DNA of 64,000 bases from Candidatus Proelusimicrobium excrementi (GTDB taxonomy: Bacteria > Elusimicrobiota > Elusimicrobia > Elusimicrobiales > Elusimicrobiaceae): assembly GCA_934643455.1 (NCBI GenBank), contig CAKUBV010000003.1, positions 62,001 to 126,000 on the forward strand. Reading direction: 5' to 3'. A program made the position numbers and the translations under genes. Under the pieces are notes generated by a model. It saw nothing but the letters and a program-made list of their open reading frames with translations. It did no database searches and was not told where the DNA came from. Shown here piece by piece: positions 1 to 7,443 of the stretch. Each line of letters begins with the position of its first letter. Within the stretch, counting starts at the first letter, position 1.

Positions 1-339
1 AAGATGAGCTTTTAAATTGGCAGCGCCCAAAGTGGAAGCGTATACGTGTTCCGGCTTAATATCGGCTATGGCGGCCTTTAAAGAACCGCTGTGGTCAAGC
101 TCGGCGTGGTTTGATATTATCAAGTCTATTTTTTGAGGGTCTATTACGCTTTTTATTCTGGAAAGCATTTCGGGATAAAATTCTTTCTTTACCGTATCGA
201 TAAGAGCGATTTTTTTATCCAAAATCAAAAAAGCATTGTAAGTCGTGCCTTTATTGGTTGAATAACCGTGAAAATCCCTTACGTTCCAATCAATCGCTCC
301 GACCCAATATATTTTGTCTGTAACTTTTATAGCGTGCAT
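1..339 (-). CDS. fprA: A-type flavoprotein (FprA / rubredoxin:oxygen oxidoreductase family), N-terminal part
   Basis: The first 113 codons are present and the rest lies beyond the window edge. Members of this family are soluble diiron-flavin enzymes that reduce O2 (or NO) to water using electrons from rubredoxin-type donors in strict anaerobes. The visible part is the start of the metallo-beta-lactamase-like diiron domain. It begins MHAIKVTDKIYWVGAIDW and carries the diiron signature NHAELDHSG (H-x-E-x-D-H). The gene is the last of four co-directional oxygen-defence genes (rbr, tpx, dfx, fprA), 24 bp after desulfoferrodoxin. The flavodoxin domain expected at the C-terminus cannot be checked here. 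Family call is firm; O2 versus NO specificity is not visible. Confidence 0.9.
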   Translation of the reverse strand, partial: MHAIKVTDKIYWVGAIDWNVRDFHGYSTNKGTTYNAFLILDKKIALIDTVKKEFYPEMLSRIKSVIDPQKIDLIISNHAELDHSGSLKAAIADIKPEHVYASTLGAANLKAHL

Positions 340-363
340 AAATATTATTACCTTAACCTTATT

Positions 364-747
364 TTATTTTTTCTCGGAAGCCCATAAACCGTGTATATTG
401 CAATATTCCCTTGCCTTAACAACGCGGCAGTTGCAGCTGAATTTGGCTTCGGGTTTATCGCCGGGCTTTAAATATTTGCGGCCTATTTTACCGTCATCGG
501 TAAGAACTTCTATAAATTCAATATAATGCTCGGGAAGCATCGGATGAGGCGCGGAACCGACTTTTACCAAAATGCCGTCTTCCAAATATTCTATAACCGG
601 CACATGCTTTTCCGTGGCTCCGTCCGTGCTGGCTTCATTTTGTTTTACCATGGGTTTGCCGCAGCAAACAAGTTCTCCTCCGCCGACGTGAACAACTTCA
701 ACTATATTCCCGCAAACGGAACATTTATAAACATCGTTTAATTCCAT
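364..747 (-). CDS. dfx: Desulfoferrodoxin (two-iron superoxide reductase)
   Basis: 127 residues, the usual length. It reduces superoxide to hydrogen peroxide in the cytoplasm without making O2. The N-terminal desulforedoxin-type FeS4 centre is seen as C9-x2-C12 and C28-C29. The catalytic Fe(His)4(Cys) centre is seen as H48, H68, H74, C116 and H119, with K47 in the place of the conserved lysine. The gene sits 8 bp downstream of tpx and 24 bp upstream of fprA, so superoxide reduction, peroxide reduction and O2 reduction are encoded together. The call is firm. Confidence 0.96.
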   Translation of the reverse strand: MELNDVYKCSVCGNIVEVVHVGGGELVCCGKPMVKQNEASTDGATEKHVPVIEYLEDGILVKVGSAPHPMLPEHYIEFIEVLTDDGKIGRKYLKPGDKPEAKFSCNCRVVKAREYCNIHGLWASEKK

Positions 748-755
748 ATAATCCC

Positions 756-1262
756 CTATATAAGCTCATTTACGGCGTCCAAAACGGCCTTATAATCAGG
801 CTCATTAGACACCTCTTTTACAAATTGAACATATCTTATTATGCCTTCTCCGTCAACTACAAAAACCGCCCTGGTAAGAAGATAAAGCCCGTTTATCAAC
901 AGGCCGTAATCCTGTGAAAAGGAAGTGTTTTTATAATCCGAAAGCGTTTGCAAATTCTTTACTCCCTGGGCCGCGCACCAGCGCGCCTGCGCAAAAGGCA
1001 AATCTTTGCTGACAGTCAATATTTTTACTTTATCGCCAAGTTTTCCGGCTTCTTTGTTAAAACGCGCCGTTTCAATAGAACAAGTGGGAGTATCCAATGA
1101 AGGCACCGCCGACAAAACAACGACGCGTCCCTTAAAATCTTTAAGGGACACGTCGCTTAAATCATTCGCAGCCAAAGTAAAATCCGGGGCTTTTAAGCCC
1201 GCATTTAACTCCGCACCGAATAAAGAGAATTTATTTCCGTTAAGAGTAATTTCTCTGGACAT
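756..1262 (-). CDS. tpx: Thiol peroxidase (Tpx, atypical 2-Cys peroxiredoxin)
   Basis: 168 residues, typical for Tpx. It reduces H2O2 and alkyl hydroperoxides using thioredoxin. The peroxidatic cysteine is C61 in SLDTPTCS, the Tpx signature, and a second cysteine in ARWCAAQG fits the resolving cysteine near residue 95. The start ATGTCCAGAGAA lies 6 bp downstream of the rubrerythrin stop codon, so the two are almost certainly co-transcribed. The product would remove the peroxide produced by desulfoferrodoxin. Confidence 0.96.
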   Translation of the reverse strand: MSREITLNGNKFSLFGAELNAGLKAPDFTLAANDLSDVSLKDFKGRVVVLSAVPSLDTPTCSIETARFNKEAGKLGDKVKILTVSKDLPFAQARWCAAQGVKNLQTLSDYKNTSFSQDYGLLINGLYLLTRAVFVVDGEGIIRYVQFVKEVSNEPDYKAVLDAVNELI

Positions 1263-1268
1263 AAATCT

Positions 1269-1841
1269 TTACCAATTCTCGCAAAGAAGTTCAAAGTAAT
1301 CTCTGGGATGCGCGCAGGCCGGACATTTTTCCGGCGCTTCAAGGCCTTCATGCAAATATCCGCAGTTTAAACATCTCCATATAACGGGGACGGATTTTTT
1401 AAATACGGTTCCGTCAATTATATTATCCCTTAAACCTTTATATCTTGCGGAATGCTGTTTTTCGGCAACGGCTATATTTTCCATTACCGCGGCGATTTCT
1501 TCAAAACCTTCTTCTCTTGCGGTTTTTGCAAAAGAAGGATACATTTCCTTCCATTCGTAATCTTCGCCGTTGGCGGCTTCAAGAAGATTATCTTCCGTAC
1601 TGGATATTACGCCGGCGGGGAAAGAAGCCGTAATTTCAACTTCTCCGCCTTCAAGAAATTTAAACAGCCTTTCGGCGTGTTCCTTTTCCTGAGCGGCTGT
1701 TTCTTCAAAAATCTTGCTTATTTGAACATAACCGTCTTTTTTGGCTTTGCTCGCAAAAAAAGTATATCTGTTCCTAGCCTGAGATTCACCGGCAAAAGCG
1801 GTGAGAATATTTTTCTCGGTTTTAGATCCTTTCAATTTCAT
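1269..1841 (-). CDS. rbr: Rubrerythrin (NADH peroxidase-type)
   Basis: 190 residues from the chosen start. An N-terminal ferritin-like diiron domain carries E-x-x-H motifs (EKEHAERLFKF, EKQHSARYKG), and a C-terminal rubredoxin-like FeS4 domain has CLNCGY and CPAC. It reduces H2O2 to water in anaerobes. The frame is open for 30 codons further upstream, but the ATG at 1841 follows a strong GTGGAGGAA Shine-Dalgarno (about 1852-1857), and the protein then begins MKLKGSKTEKN, as in the family. It is the first gene of the rbr-tpx-dfx-fprA operon, divergent from dnaA. Confidence 0.95.
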   Translation of the reverse strand: MKLKGSKTEKNILTAFAGESQARNRYTFFASKAKKDGYVQISKIFEETAAQEKEHAERLFKFLEGGEVEITASFPAGVISSTEDNLLEAANGEDYEWKEMYPSFAKTAREEGFEEIAAVMENIAVAEKQHSARYKGLRDNIIDGTVFKKSVPVIWRCLNCGYLHEGLEAPEKCPACAHPRDYFELLCENW

Positions 1842-2036
1842 AATTTTAAAGTTCCTCCACAAACAAAATTGTATAAAATTAGCCAATATCAAGTATAGAC
1901 CGGCAAACCGCGTTTTACAAGTACCCGCCATATATAAATATTTATATGTTCATATATTTATCCAATTTATTGACTAGTTTTAAAGAAAACTGCTAATATT
2001 TACTTATATTTGAATTTTTAATACTTTGTAGGGTGT
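1842..2036. promoter_or_regulatory. Divergent rbr/dnaA intergenic region with dnaA promoter
   Basis: 195 bp, very AT-rich between about 1930 and 2030. On the plus strand TTGACT (1970-1975), an 18-bp spacer and TAATAT (1994-1999, preceded by TGC) form a plausible sigma70 promoter for dnaA, with transcription starting near 2006. One DnaA-box-like site TTATCCAAT lies at 1958-1966, overlapping the upstream edge of the promoter. The AT-rich stretch could also be an unwinding element. That is an inference. Confidence 0.5.
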
Positions 2037-3407
2037 TTGGTATTTACAGTGGAAAATCTTAATATAAACGAAATTTGGGCCGATTTTTTAAAAAAACTTG
2101 AAAATAACCTTGGCAAAGATATCTGCGAAATGTGGATAAAGCCCATGAAAATAACCTCTTTTAAAGGAGGTATTTTAAAAATAGAACTGCCAAGCGAAGT
2201 TTGGCTTAAAACCATAAAAGACAGATATGAAAGTTCCATTATTCAGGCTTTAACGGAAATTTTAAATACAACCTTTTCAATAGAATATAATATTCCTTCA
2301 AAAGAGGAAATACCGGAGCAGGATTATGTTTCCCTGCCGGAAAATTCCGTATATCAGCAAAAAAACCCCTTTATAAACAAATTAAATTCTTATTTTACTT
2401 TTGAAGGTTTTATAGAAGGCCCTTCAAACAGATTCGCTTATAAAGCTTCCGAAGCGGTGGTAAAGAAAATGGGCGAAAGAACAAATAATCCTTTCGTTAT
2501 TTTCAGCTCGCCGGGGCTTGGAAAAACACACCTTTTACACGCAATAGGAAACCAGCTTTTAAAAGAAAATCCTTTCGCGAAGGTACTGTATATGTCAGGC
2601 GAAGGTTTTGTTTCGGAATATATAGAATCTTTACAAAAATCCACACAGGATTCTTTCAGGAAAAAGTATCGTTCTTTAGACTGTTTGCTTATAGACGACA
2701 TACAATTCGTAGTAGGAAAAGAACGCTGCGAAGAAGAATTTTTCTACACTTTCAACAGCCTTTTTGACAACAGAAAACAAATAGTGCTGACTTCCGACAG
2801 AACCCCTAACCAGCTTGGACTTAGCGAAAGGCTTTCTTCCAGGCTGCTTTCTGGCATAGTGGCGGAAATAAAAAGGCCCGATCTTGAAACGAGAATCGCC
2901 ATTTTAAGACAAAAGAGAGTTTCAAACAATTTTGATATAACGGACGACGTTTTAGCCTTTATAGCAGAAGGCGTACAAGGCAGCATAAGGGAATTGGAAG
3001 GCTGTCTGTTCCGCCTTACGACTTATTGCAATATACACGGCGTAAACGCCACAATTTCAATAGCGAAAGAAGTTTTGGCGGATATTTTGACTCTTGAAAA
3101 AGAAAAATACTCTATAAGCATAAACCAAATAAAAAAGGTTGTATGCAAGTATTTTAAAGTAAGTATAGAGGACTTAAACTCTAAAAAGAAAAACAATTCC
3201 ATAGCGTGGCCCAGACAGGTTTCCATGTATTTGGCTACAGAGCTGACTTCGCTTTCTCTGCCGGAAATAGGCCGGGAATTTAACAGAGATCATTCAACCG
3301 TAATACACGCCAAGGAAAAAGTTAAAGAAGAAATAGACAATAATTTGCTTTTCGCCCCGATTATCAATGACTTGATAACTAAGGTAAAAGCTGTGGATAA
3401 CAATTAA
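2037..3407 (+). CDS. dnaA: Chromosomal replication initiator DnaA
   Basis: 456 residues with the four-domain DnaA layout. The N-terminal domain begins ENLNINEIWADF. The AAA+ domain has Walker A SSPGLGKTH (about 157-165) and Walker B LLIDDIQF (about 217-224). The C-terminal DNA-binding signature EIGREFNRDHSTVIHA lies at about 410-425. It binds DnaA boxes and opens the origin. The start is uncertain: TTG at 2037 has AGGG (2030-2033) only 3 nt upstream, whereas GTG at 2049 gives a more usual N-terminus but puts that motif too far away. No ATG is available. The gene leads dnaN, a DciA-like gene, gyrB and gyrA. Confidence 0.97.
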   Translation: MVFTVENLNINEIWADFLKKLENNLGKDICEMWIKPMKITSFKGGILKIELPSEVWLKTIKDRYESSIIQALTEILNTTFSIEYNIPSKEEIPEQDYVSLPENSVYQQKNPFINKLNSYFTFEGFIEGPSNRFAYKASEAVVKKMGERTNNPFVIFSSPGLGKTHLLHAIGNQLLKENPFAKVLYMSGEGFVSEYIESLQKSTQDSFRKKYRSLDCLLIDDIQFVVGKERCEEEFFYTFNSLFDNRKQIVLTSDRTPNQLGLSERLSSRLLSGIVAEIKRPDLETRIAILRQKRVSNNFDITDDVLAFIAEGVQGSIRELEGCLFRLTTYCNIHGVNATISIAKEVLADILTLEKEKYSISINQIKKVVCKYFKVSIEDLNSKKKNNSIAWPRQVSMYLATELTSLSLPEIGREFNRDHSTVIHAKEKVKEEIDNNLLFAPIINDLITKVKAVDNN

Positions 3408-3543
3408 CAAAAATGTTTTTTGATAATAACTGTTCATAATGTTGATAAAATTTGACATCAATTAACAATTTATCCCAAAAGATTGTATAGGGCTGTCAAC
3501 ATTATCAACACAATTAACAGGATATAATAATAAGGATAATAAT
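3392..3543. other. oriC: Candidate replication origin (oriC) between dnaA and dnaN
   Basis: A perfect DnaA box (TGTGGATAA, reverse of TTATCCACA) lies at 3392-3400 across the end of dnaA. One-mismatch boxes follow: TGTTGATAA at 3440-3448 and TTATCAACA at 3502-3510. Weaker matches are TGTTCATAA at 3431-3439 and TTATCCCAA at 3470-3478. A separate 9-mer CAATTAACA occurs three times, at 3401, 3459 and 3511. The 136 bp between the genes are AT-rich. Clustered boxes beside dnaA are the usual mark of a bacterial origin. Which of the two dnaA flanks is unwound cannot be told from sequence alone. Confidence 0.65.
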
Positions 3544-4653
3544 ATGAAAATAAATATTACTAAAGAGAATTTTCTTGAAGGAATCCAAATCATTCAGTCC
3601 GGGCTTTCTGGCAGAACGACTTTACCTATTCTTTATAACTTTCTTATGGAAGCCGAAGACGGCAATATCAAACTTACCAGAACCGATATGGAAATGGCCA
3701 CAATACACAATATGAAAGCCGAAGTTTTGGAAAACGGTTCCATTACCGTGCCTCTTAAAGAATTTTCGGATATTCTTAAAAACCTTCCTTCCAATAAAGA
3801 AATCAATTTGGAAACTGATGAAAACAATAAACTGCATATAACAAGCGGAAAATCCAAATTTTGGGTTATAGGTACGCCTAAAAGCGAATATCCGATAGTT
3901 CCCGAAATTGAAAAGAACGAAACTTTCAGCGTAAAAGCCAAAGAAATTAAAGAAATGATAGAAAATACCATATTTTCTTCTTCCACGCAGGAAACCAGAT
4001 ATGTTCTTAACGGTCTTTTGTGGGTAAATACGCCCGAGAAGTTCGAAGTCGTCGCCACCGACGGCCGCCGTTTGGCTCTCGCCACCGCTCCGGCTTTGCA
4101 AAATTCCAAAGATTTTAAAATTATAGTTCCCAGTAAAATATTAAACGAAGTATTGAAACTTTTGGGAATAAACAAACCTTCAGACGAAGATTTTATAGAC
4201 GTTACAGTTTCTTCCAACCAAATCAGCTTTAATATGAAAGAAACGACTTTTATATCAAGATTGATAGAAGGAAACTTCCCCAATTACGAACAGGTTGTGC
4301 CCACCAAAAAAAATATAGTTTTTAAAGTAGGCACCAAAGATTTATTATCATCCACCAAGCGCGCCGCGCTTTGCGCCGGCGATTTGGGCGGAACGGTAAA
4401 ATACGCTTTAAGCCAAAATCTTTTGGGAATATCGGCCAGTTCTTCCAAAATGGATTTTTCCGACGAACTTAAAGTCGATTATACTTCCGAAGATTTCAGC
4501 ACTTCTTTTAACCCTCAGTATTTGATAGACGTGCTTAAAATAGCCGGAAGCGAAAATATTATATTTTCTTTCGCCAATGCTTCACAGCCCGTTTTGGTGG
4601 AGCCGGAAGGCAAAGAACAATATAAATACGTCATCATGCCGGTAAGATCTTAA
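3544..4653 (+). CDS. dnaN: DNA polymerase III beta subunit (sliding clamp)
   Basis: 369 residues, the normal length for the three-domain ring clamp that holds polymerase III on DNA. It begins MKINITKENFLEGIQIIQ and contains clamp motifs such as LPILYNFL, ATDGRRLALA and the C-terminal YVIMPVRS (M-P-x-R end motif). The start ATG follows AAGGA at about 3534. The stop codon overlaps the start of the next gene as TAATG, implying translational coupling. Confidence 0.97.
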   Translation: MKINITKENFLEGIQIIQSGLSGRTTLPILYNFLMEAEDGNIKLTRTDMEMATIHNMKAEVLENGSITVPLKEFSDILKNLPSNKEINLETDENNKLHITSGKSKFWVIGTPKSEYPIVPEIEKNETFSVKAKEIKEMIENTIFSSSTQETRYVLNGLLWVNTPEKFEVVATDGRRLALATAPALQNSKDFKIIVPSKILNEVLKLLGINKPSDEDFIDVTVSSNQISFNMKETTFISRLIEGNFPNYEQVVPTKKNIVFKVGTKDLLSSTKRAALCAGDLGGTVKYALSQNLLGISASSSKMDFSDELKVDYTSEDFSTSFNPQYLIDVLKIAGSENIIFSFANASQPVLVEPEGKEQYKYVIMPVRS

Positions 4654-4949
4654 TGGATAATTTCGGCAAGAAAGAAATAATATGGCATGAGCCCAAGGAA
4701 CTTAAAAATTCCTTTTCCAAGTTCGGAGGTACGCTGAACAGGCTTATTTTATTGGAAACGGTTTGGAATAATGTTTTGGGTTCAAAAGCCAAATATTGGG
4801 TTCTTGACGCGGTTAAAGACGGCACCGTTTACGCCAAAGTAAACGTAATGACGGCCAGACACGAACTTAAACTTAAAGAAAAAGAAATAATAAAAGAATT
4901 AAACAAGAATTTTGAAAAACCTTGGATAAAACGGATTTTAGTTATATAA
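4653..4949 (+). CDS. DciA-like / DUF721 protein
   Basis: 98 residues with the DUF721 pattern (LLETVWNNVLG, then TVYAKVNVMTARHELKLKEKE). DUF721 includes DciA, an ancestral loader of the DnaB helicase. The start overlaps the dnaN stop by one base, and gyrB starts 11 bp after its stop. Position between dnaN and gyrB is typical for this family and supports a role in replication. The family call is good; the helicase-loading function is inferred from the family. Confidence 0.8.
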   Translation: MDNFGKKEIIWHEPKELKNSFSKFGGTLNRLILLETVWNNVLGSKAKYWVLDAVKDGTVYAKVNVMTARHELKLKEKEIIKELNKNFEKPWIKRILVI

Positions 4950-4960
4950 AGGAGTAACAC

Positions 4961-7432
4961 ATGACTATATCAGAAGCAGAAATGCAGCAGAATTACGACT
5001 CTTCCAAAATACAGGTTTTGGAAGGCCTTGAAGCGGTAAGAAAACGCCCGGCAATGTATATAGGCTCTACGGGCGCGCCCGGTCTTCATCACCTGATTTA
5101 TGAAGTTGTAGACAACTCCGTAGACGAAATTTTGGCTGGAAACGCCACCCATATAAACGTAGTTATCAAAGAAGATAACGTTTGCAGTATTCAAGACGAC
5201 GGCCGCGGTATCCCCGTGGACCCGATGAAAAACGTAAAAGACCCTAAGCTCAGAGGCAAAAGCGCCTTGGAAGTTGTAATGACGGTATTGCACGCCGGCG
5301 GTAAATTTGACAGCGGAGCTTATAAAGTTTCCGGCGGTTTACACGGCGTGGGCGTATCGTGCGTAAACGCTCTTTCCGAATGGATGGAAGTTGAAGTAAA
5401 AAGGGACGGTAATATAAACTTCCAAACTTACAAACGCGGTAAGCCGCAGGGTAAAGTGGAAGTTATCGGCCAAACCAAAGAACACGGCACGAAAGTTACT
5501 TTTAAAGCGGACAGAGAAATTTTCGGCGATAATATATTTTCCTACGATACTATAGCCAACCGTCTTAGAGAATTGGCTTTCTTAAACGCCGGGGTGAGAA
5601 TTACTCTTACCGACGAAAGAGTCGAAAATAAATCACAAGTGTTTTTATACGAGGGCGGCATATCCCAGTTTGTAAAGTATTTAAACAGCAATAAAAAAGT
5701 AATCAATCCTGAACCGATTTACCTTACAAAAGAAATAGACAATAATTATATTTCCTTCGCCGTACAGTATAACGACGGCTATTCGGAAAACGTTTATTCC
5801 TTCGTAAATAATATTAACACTATTGAAGGCGGTACGCATTTAAGCGGTTTCAGATCTTCTTTGACAAGAATCGTCAACGAGTATATAAAAAGCAATAATA
5901 TGTTGAAGAATAAAGATCTCGGCATTACGGGCGACGATTTAAGGGAAGGTCTTACGGCCGTTTTATCGGTAAAAATACCTCATCCTCAATTTGAAGGTCA
6001 GACTAAAACAAAACTCGGCAACTCAGAGATTGAAGGTATAGTCCGCTCAATGGTCAGCGAAGCTTTGGCGACTTTCTTTGAAGAAAATCCCAAAACCGCC
6101 AAAGCCATTTGCGAAAAATGTATCGGCGCGGCCGTAGCGCGCGAAGCCGCCAGAAAAGCAAAAGATTTAACCCGCAGAAAGGGTGCTTTGGAATCGGGCG
6201 GTTTGCCGGGTAAACTTGCCGACTGCCAGGAAAAGAACGCCGCAAACTGCGAATTATTCATCGTGGAAGGCGATTCGGCCGGCGGTTCGGCCAAACAAGG
6301 CAGGGACAGAGTTTTCCAGGCTATTTTGCCGCTCAGAGGTAAAATTTTAAACGTGGAAAAAGCCCAGTTGGTAAAAATACTTTCCAACGAAGAAATCCGC
6401 ACTTTAATTTCCGCGGTGGGTACGGGCGTAGGCGAAGGCGAGGGCGGTTTTGATATTTCCAAACTAAGATATCATAAAATAGTTCTCATGGCCGATGCCG
6501 ACGTCGACGGCCAGCATATCACCACTTTGCTTTTGACTTTCTTTTACAGGCAGCTTAAACCGCTTATAGACAACGGTCATATTTATATAGCTCAGCCGCC
6601 TTTGTATAAAGTTAAAAAAGGCAAAACCGAAGAATATATGCAGACGGAAGAACAAATGCAGGCTTGGCTGTTTAAAGAGGCTTTAAATTCCATTACGGCT
6701 TCAAAAGCGGACGGTTCCGTTTTAAGCGTTGAAGAATTGGAAAAATTCTTGAAACTTTTAAAAGAAACGGAAGAAGTTGTAACAAAGCTTGAAATTAAAG
6801 CTTTGACGCTTAAAGATTACGACGAATTTAAAAAATCCGGCCAAATGCCTTTGTTCCGCACTCCTTTGGAATCGGGCGGTTATAAATATTTTTACAGCGA
6901 TTCCGAATTTAGGGATTTCGAACAACAGTATAAAGAAGAAAAACGCGAAATGCTCTTGGCCGACGGCACCCCGGAAGAAGAAATTACCGACGAACTTCTG
7001 GAACTTGACCACCAGGGCTTGACGGAACTTACCAAATTGCTGGCGATAGAAAAGAAACTTTCCGATTACGGTTTTACGCTGGATCAGTATCCTAATATTA
7101 CGGATGAAAAGAAACGCGTTAACCCGATATTTACCGTAAACGACGGTAAAAAGAGCGTACTGGTTTTCAGCCTGCAGGAATTTTTGAAAACCGTGAAAGA
7201 CGCCGGCGCGCAGGGCGCTACTATACAGAGATACAAAGGTCTCGGTGAAATGAACCCCGAACAGCTTTGGGAAACCACCATGGACCCGGCCAAACGCAAA
7301 TTACTGCGCGTAGCCATTGAAGACAGCGCCGACACCGAAAAAATATTTACCATGCTTATGGGCGATAAAGTTGAACCCAGAAGGGCTTTTATCGAAAGCC
7401 ACGCGCTTGAAGTAAGCAATTTGGATATTTAA
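4961..7432 (+). CDS. gyrB: DNA gyrase subunit B
   Basis: 823 residues. The GHKL ATPase region (YEVVDNSVDE, then GLHGVGVSCVNAL) is followed by the transducer and the TOPRIM domain with EGDSAGGSAKQGRD (about 435-448) and DADVDGQH (about 512-519). About 200 residues lie between the TOPRIM metal site and RYKGLGEMNPEQLW (about 756). This matches the enlarged GyrB with a TOPRIM insert known from E. coli rather than the shorter ~640-residue form. With GyrA it introduces negative supercoils. AAAGGAG precedes the start. Confidence 0.97.
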   Translation: MTISEAEMQQNYDSSKIQVLEGLEAVRKRPAMYIGSTGAPGLHHLIYEVVDNSVDEILAGNATHINVVIKEDNVCSIQDDGRGIPVDPMKNVKDPKLRGKSALEVVMTVLHAGGKFDSGAYKVSGGLHGVGVSCVNALSEWMEVEVKRDGNINFQTYKRGKPQGKVEVIGQTKEHGTKVTFKADREIFGDNIFSYDTIANRLRELAFLNAGVRITLTDERVENKSQVFLYEGGISQFVKYLNSNKKVINPEPIYLTKEIDNNYISFAVQYNDGYSENVYSFVNNINTIEGGTHLSGFRSSLTRIVNEYIKSNNMLKNKDLGITGDDLREGLTAVLSVKIPHPQFEGQTKTKLGNSEIEGIVRSMVSEALATFFEENPKTAKAICEKCIGAAVAREAARKAKDLTRRKGALESGGLPGKLADCQEKNAANCELFIVEGDSAGGSAKQGRDRVFQAILPLRGKILNVEKAQLVKILSNEEIRTLISAVGTGVGEGEGGFDISKLRYHKIVLMADADVDGQHITTLLLTFFYRQLKPLIDNGHIYIAQPPLYKVKKGKTEEYMQTEEQMQAWLFKEALNSITASKADGSVLSVEELEKFLKLLKETEEVVTKLEIKALTLKDYDEFKKSGQMPLFRTPLESGGYKYFYSDSEFRDFEQQYKEEKREMLLADGTPEEEITDELLELDHQGLTELTKLLAIEKKLSDYGFTLDQYPNITDEKKRVNPIFTVNDGKKSVLVFSLQEFLKTVKDAGAQGATIQRYKGLGEMNPEQLWETTMDPAKRKLLRVAIEDSADTEKIFTMLMGDKVEPRRAFIESHALEVSNLDI

Positions 7433-7443
7433 GGAGTTTTTAA

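Noticed and set aside
1842..1931. 30-codon N-terminal extension of rubrerythrin
   Set aside because: The extension is hydrophobic and unlike the family, and ATG 1841 has a strong Shine-Dalgarno.
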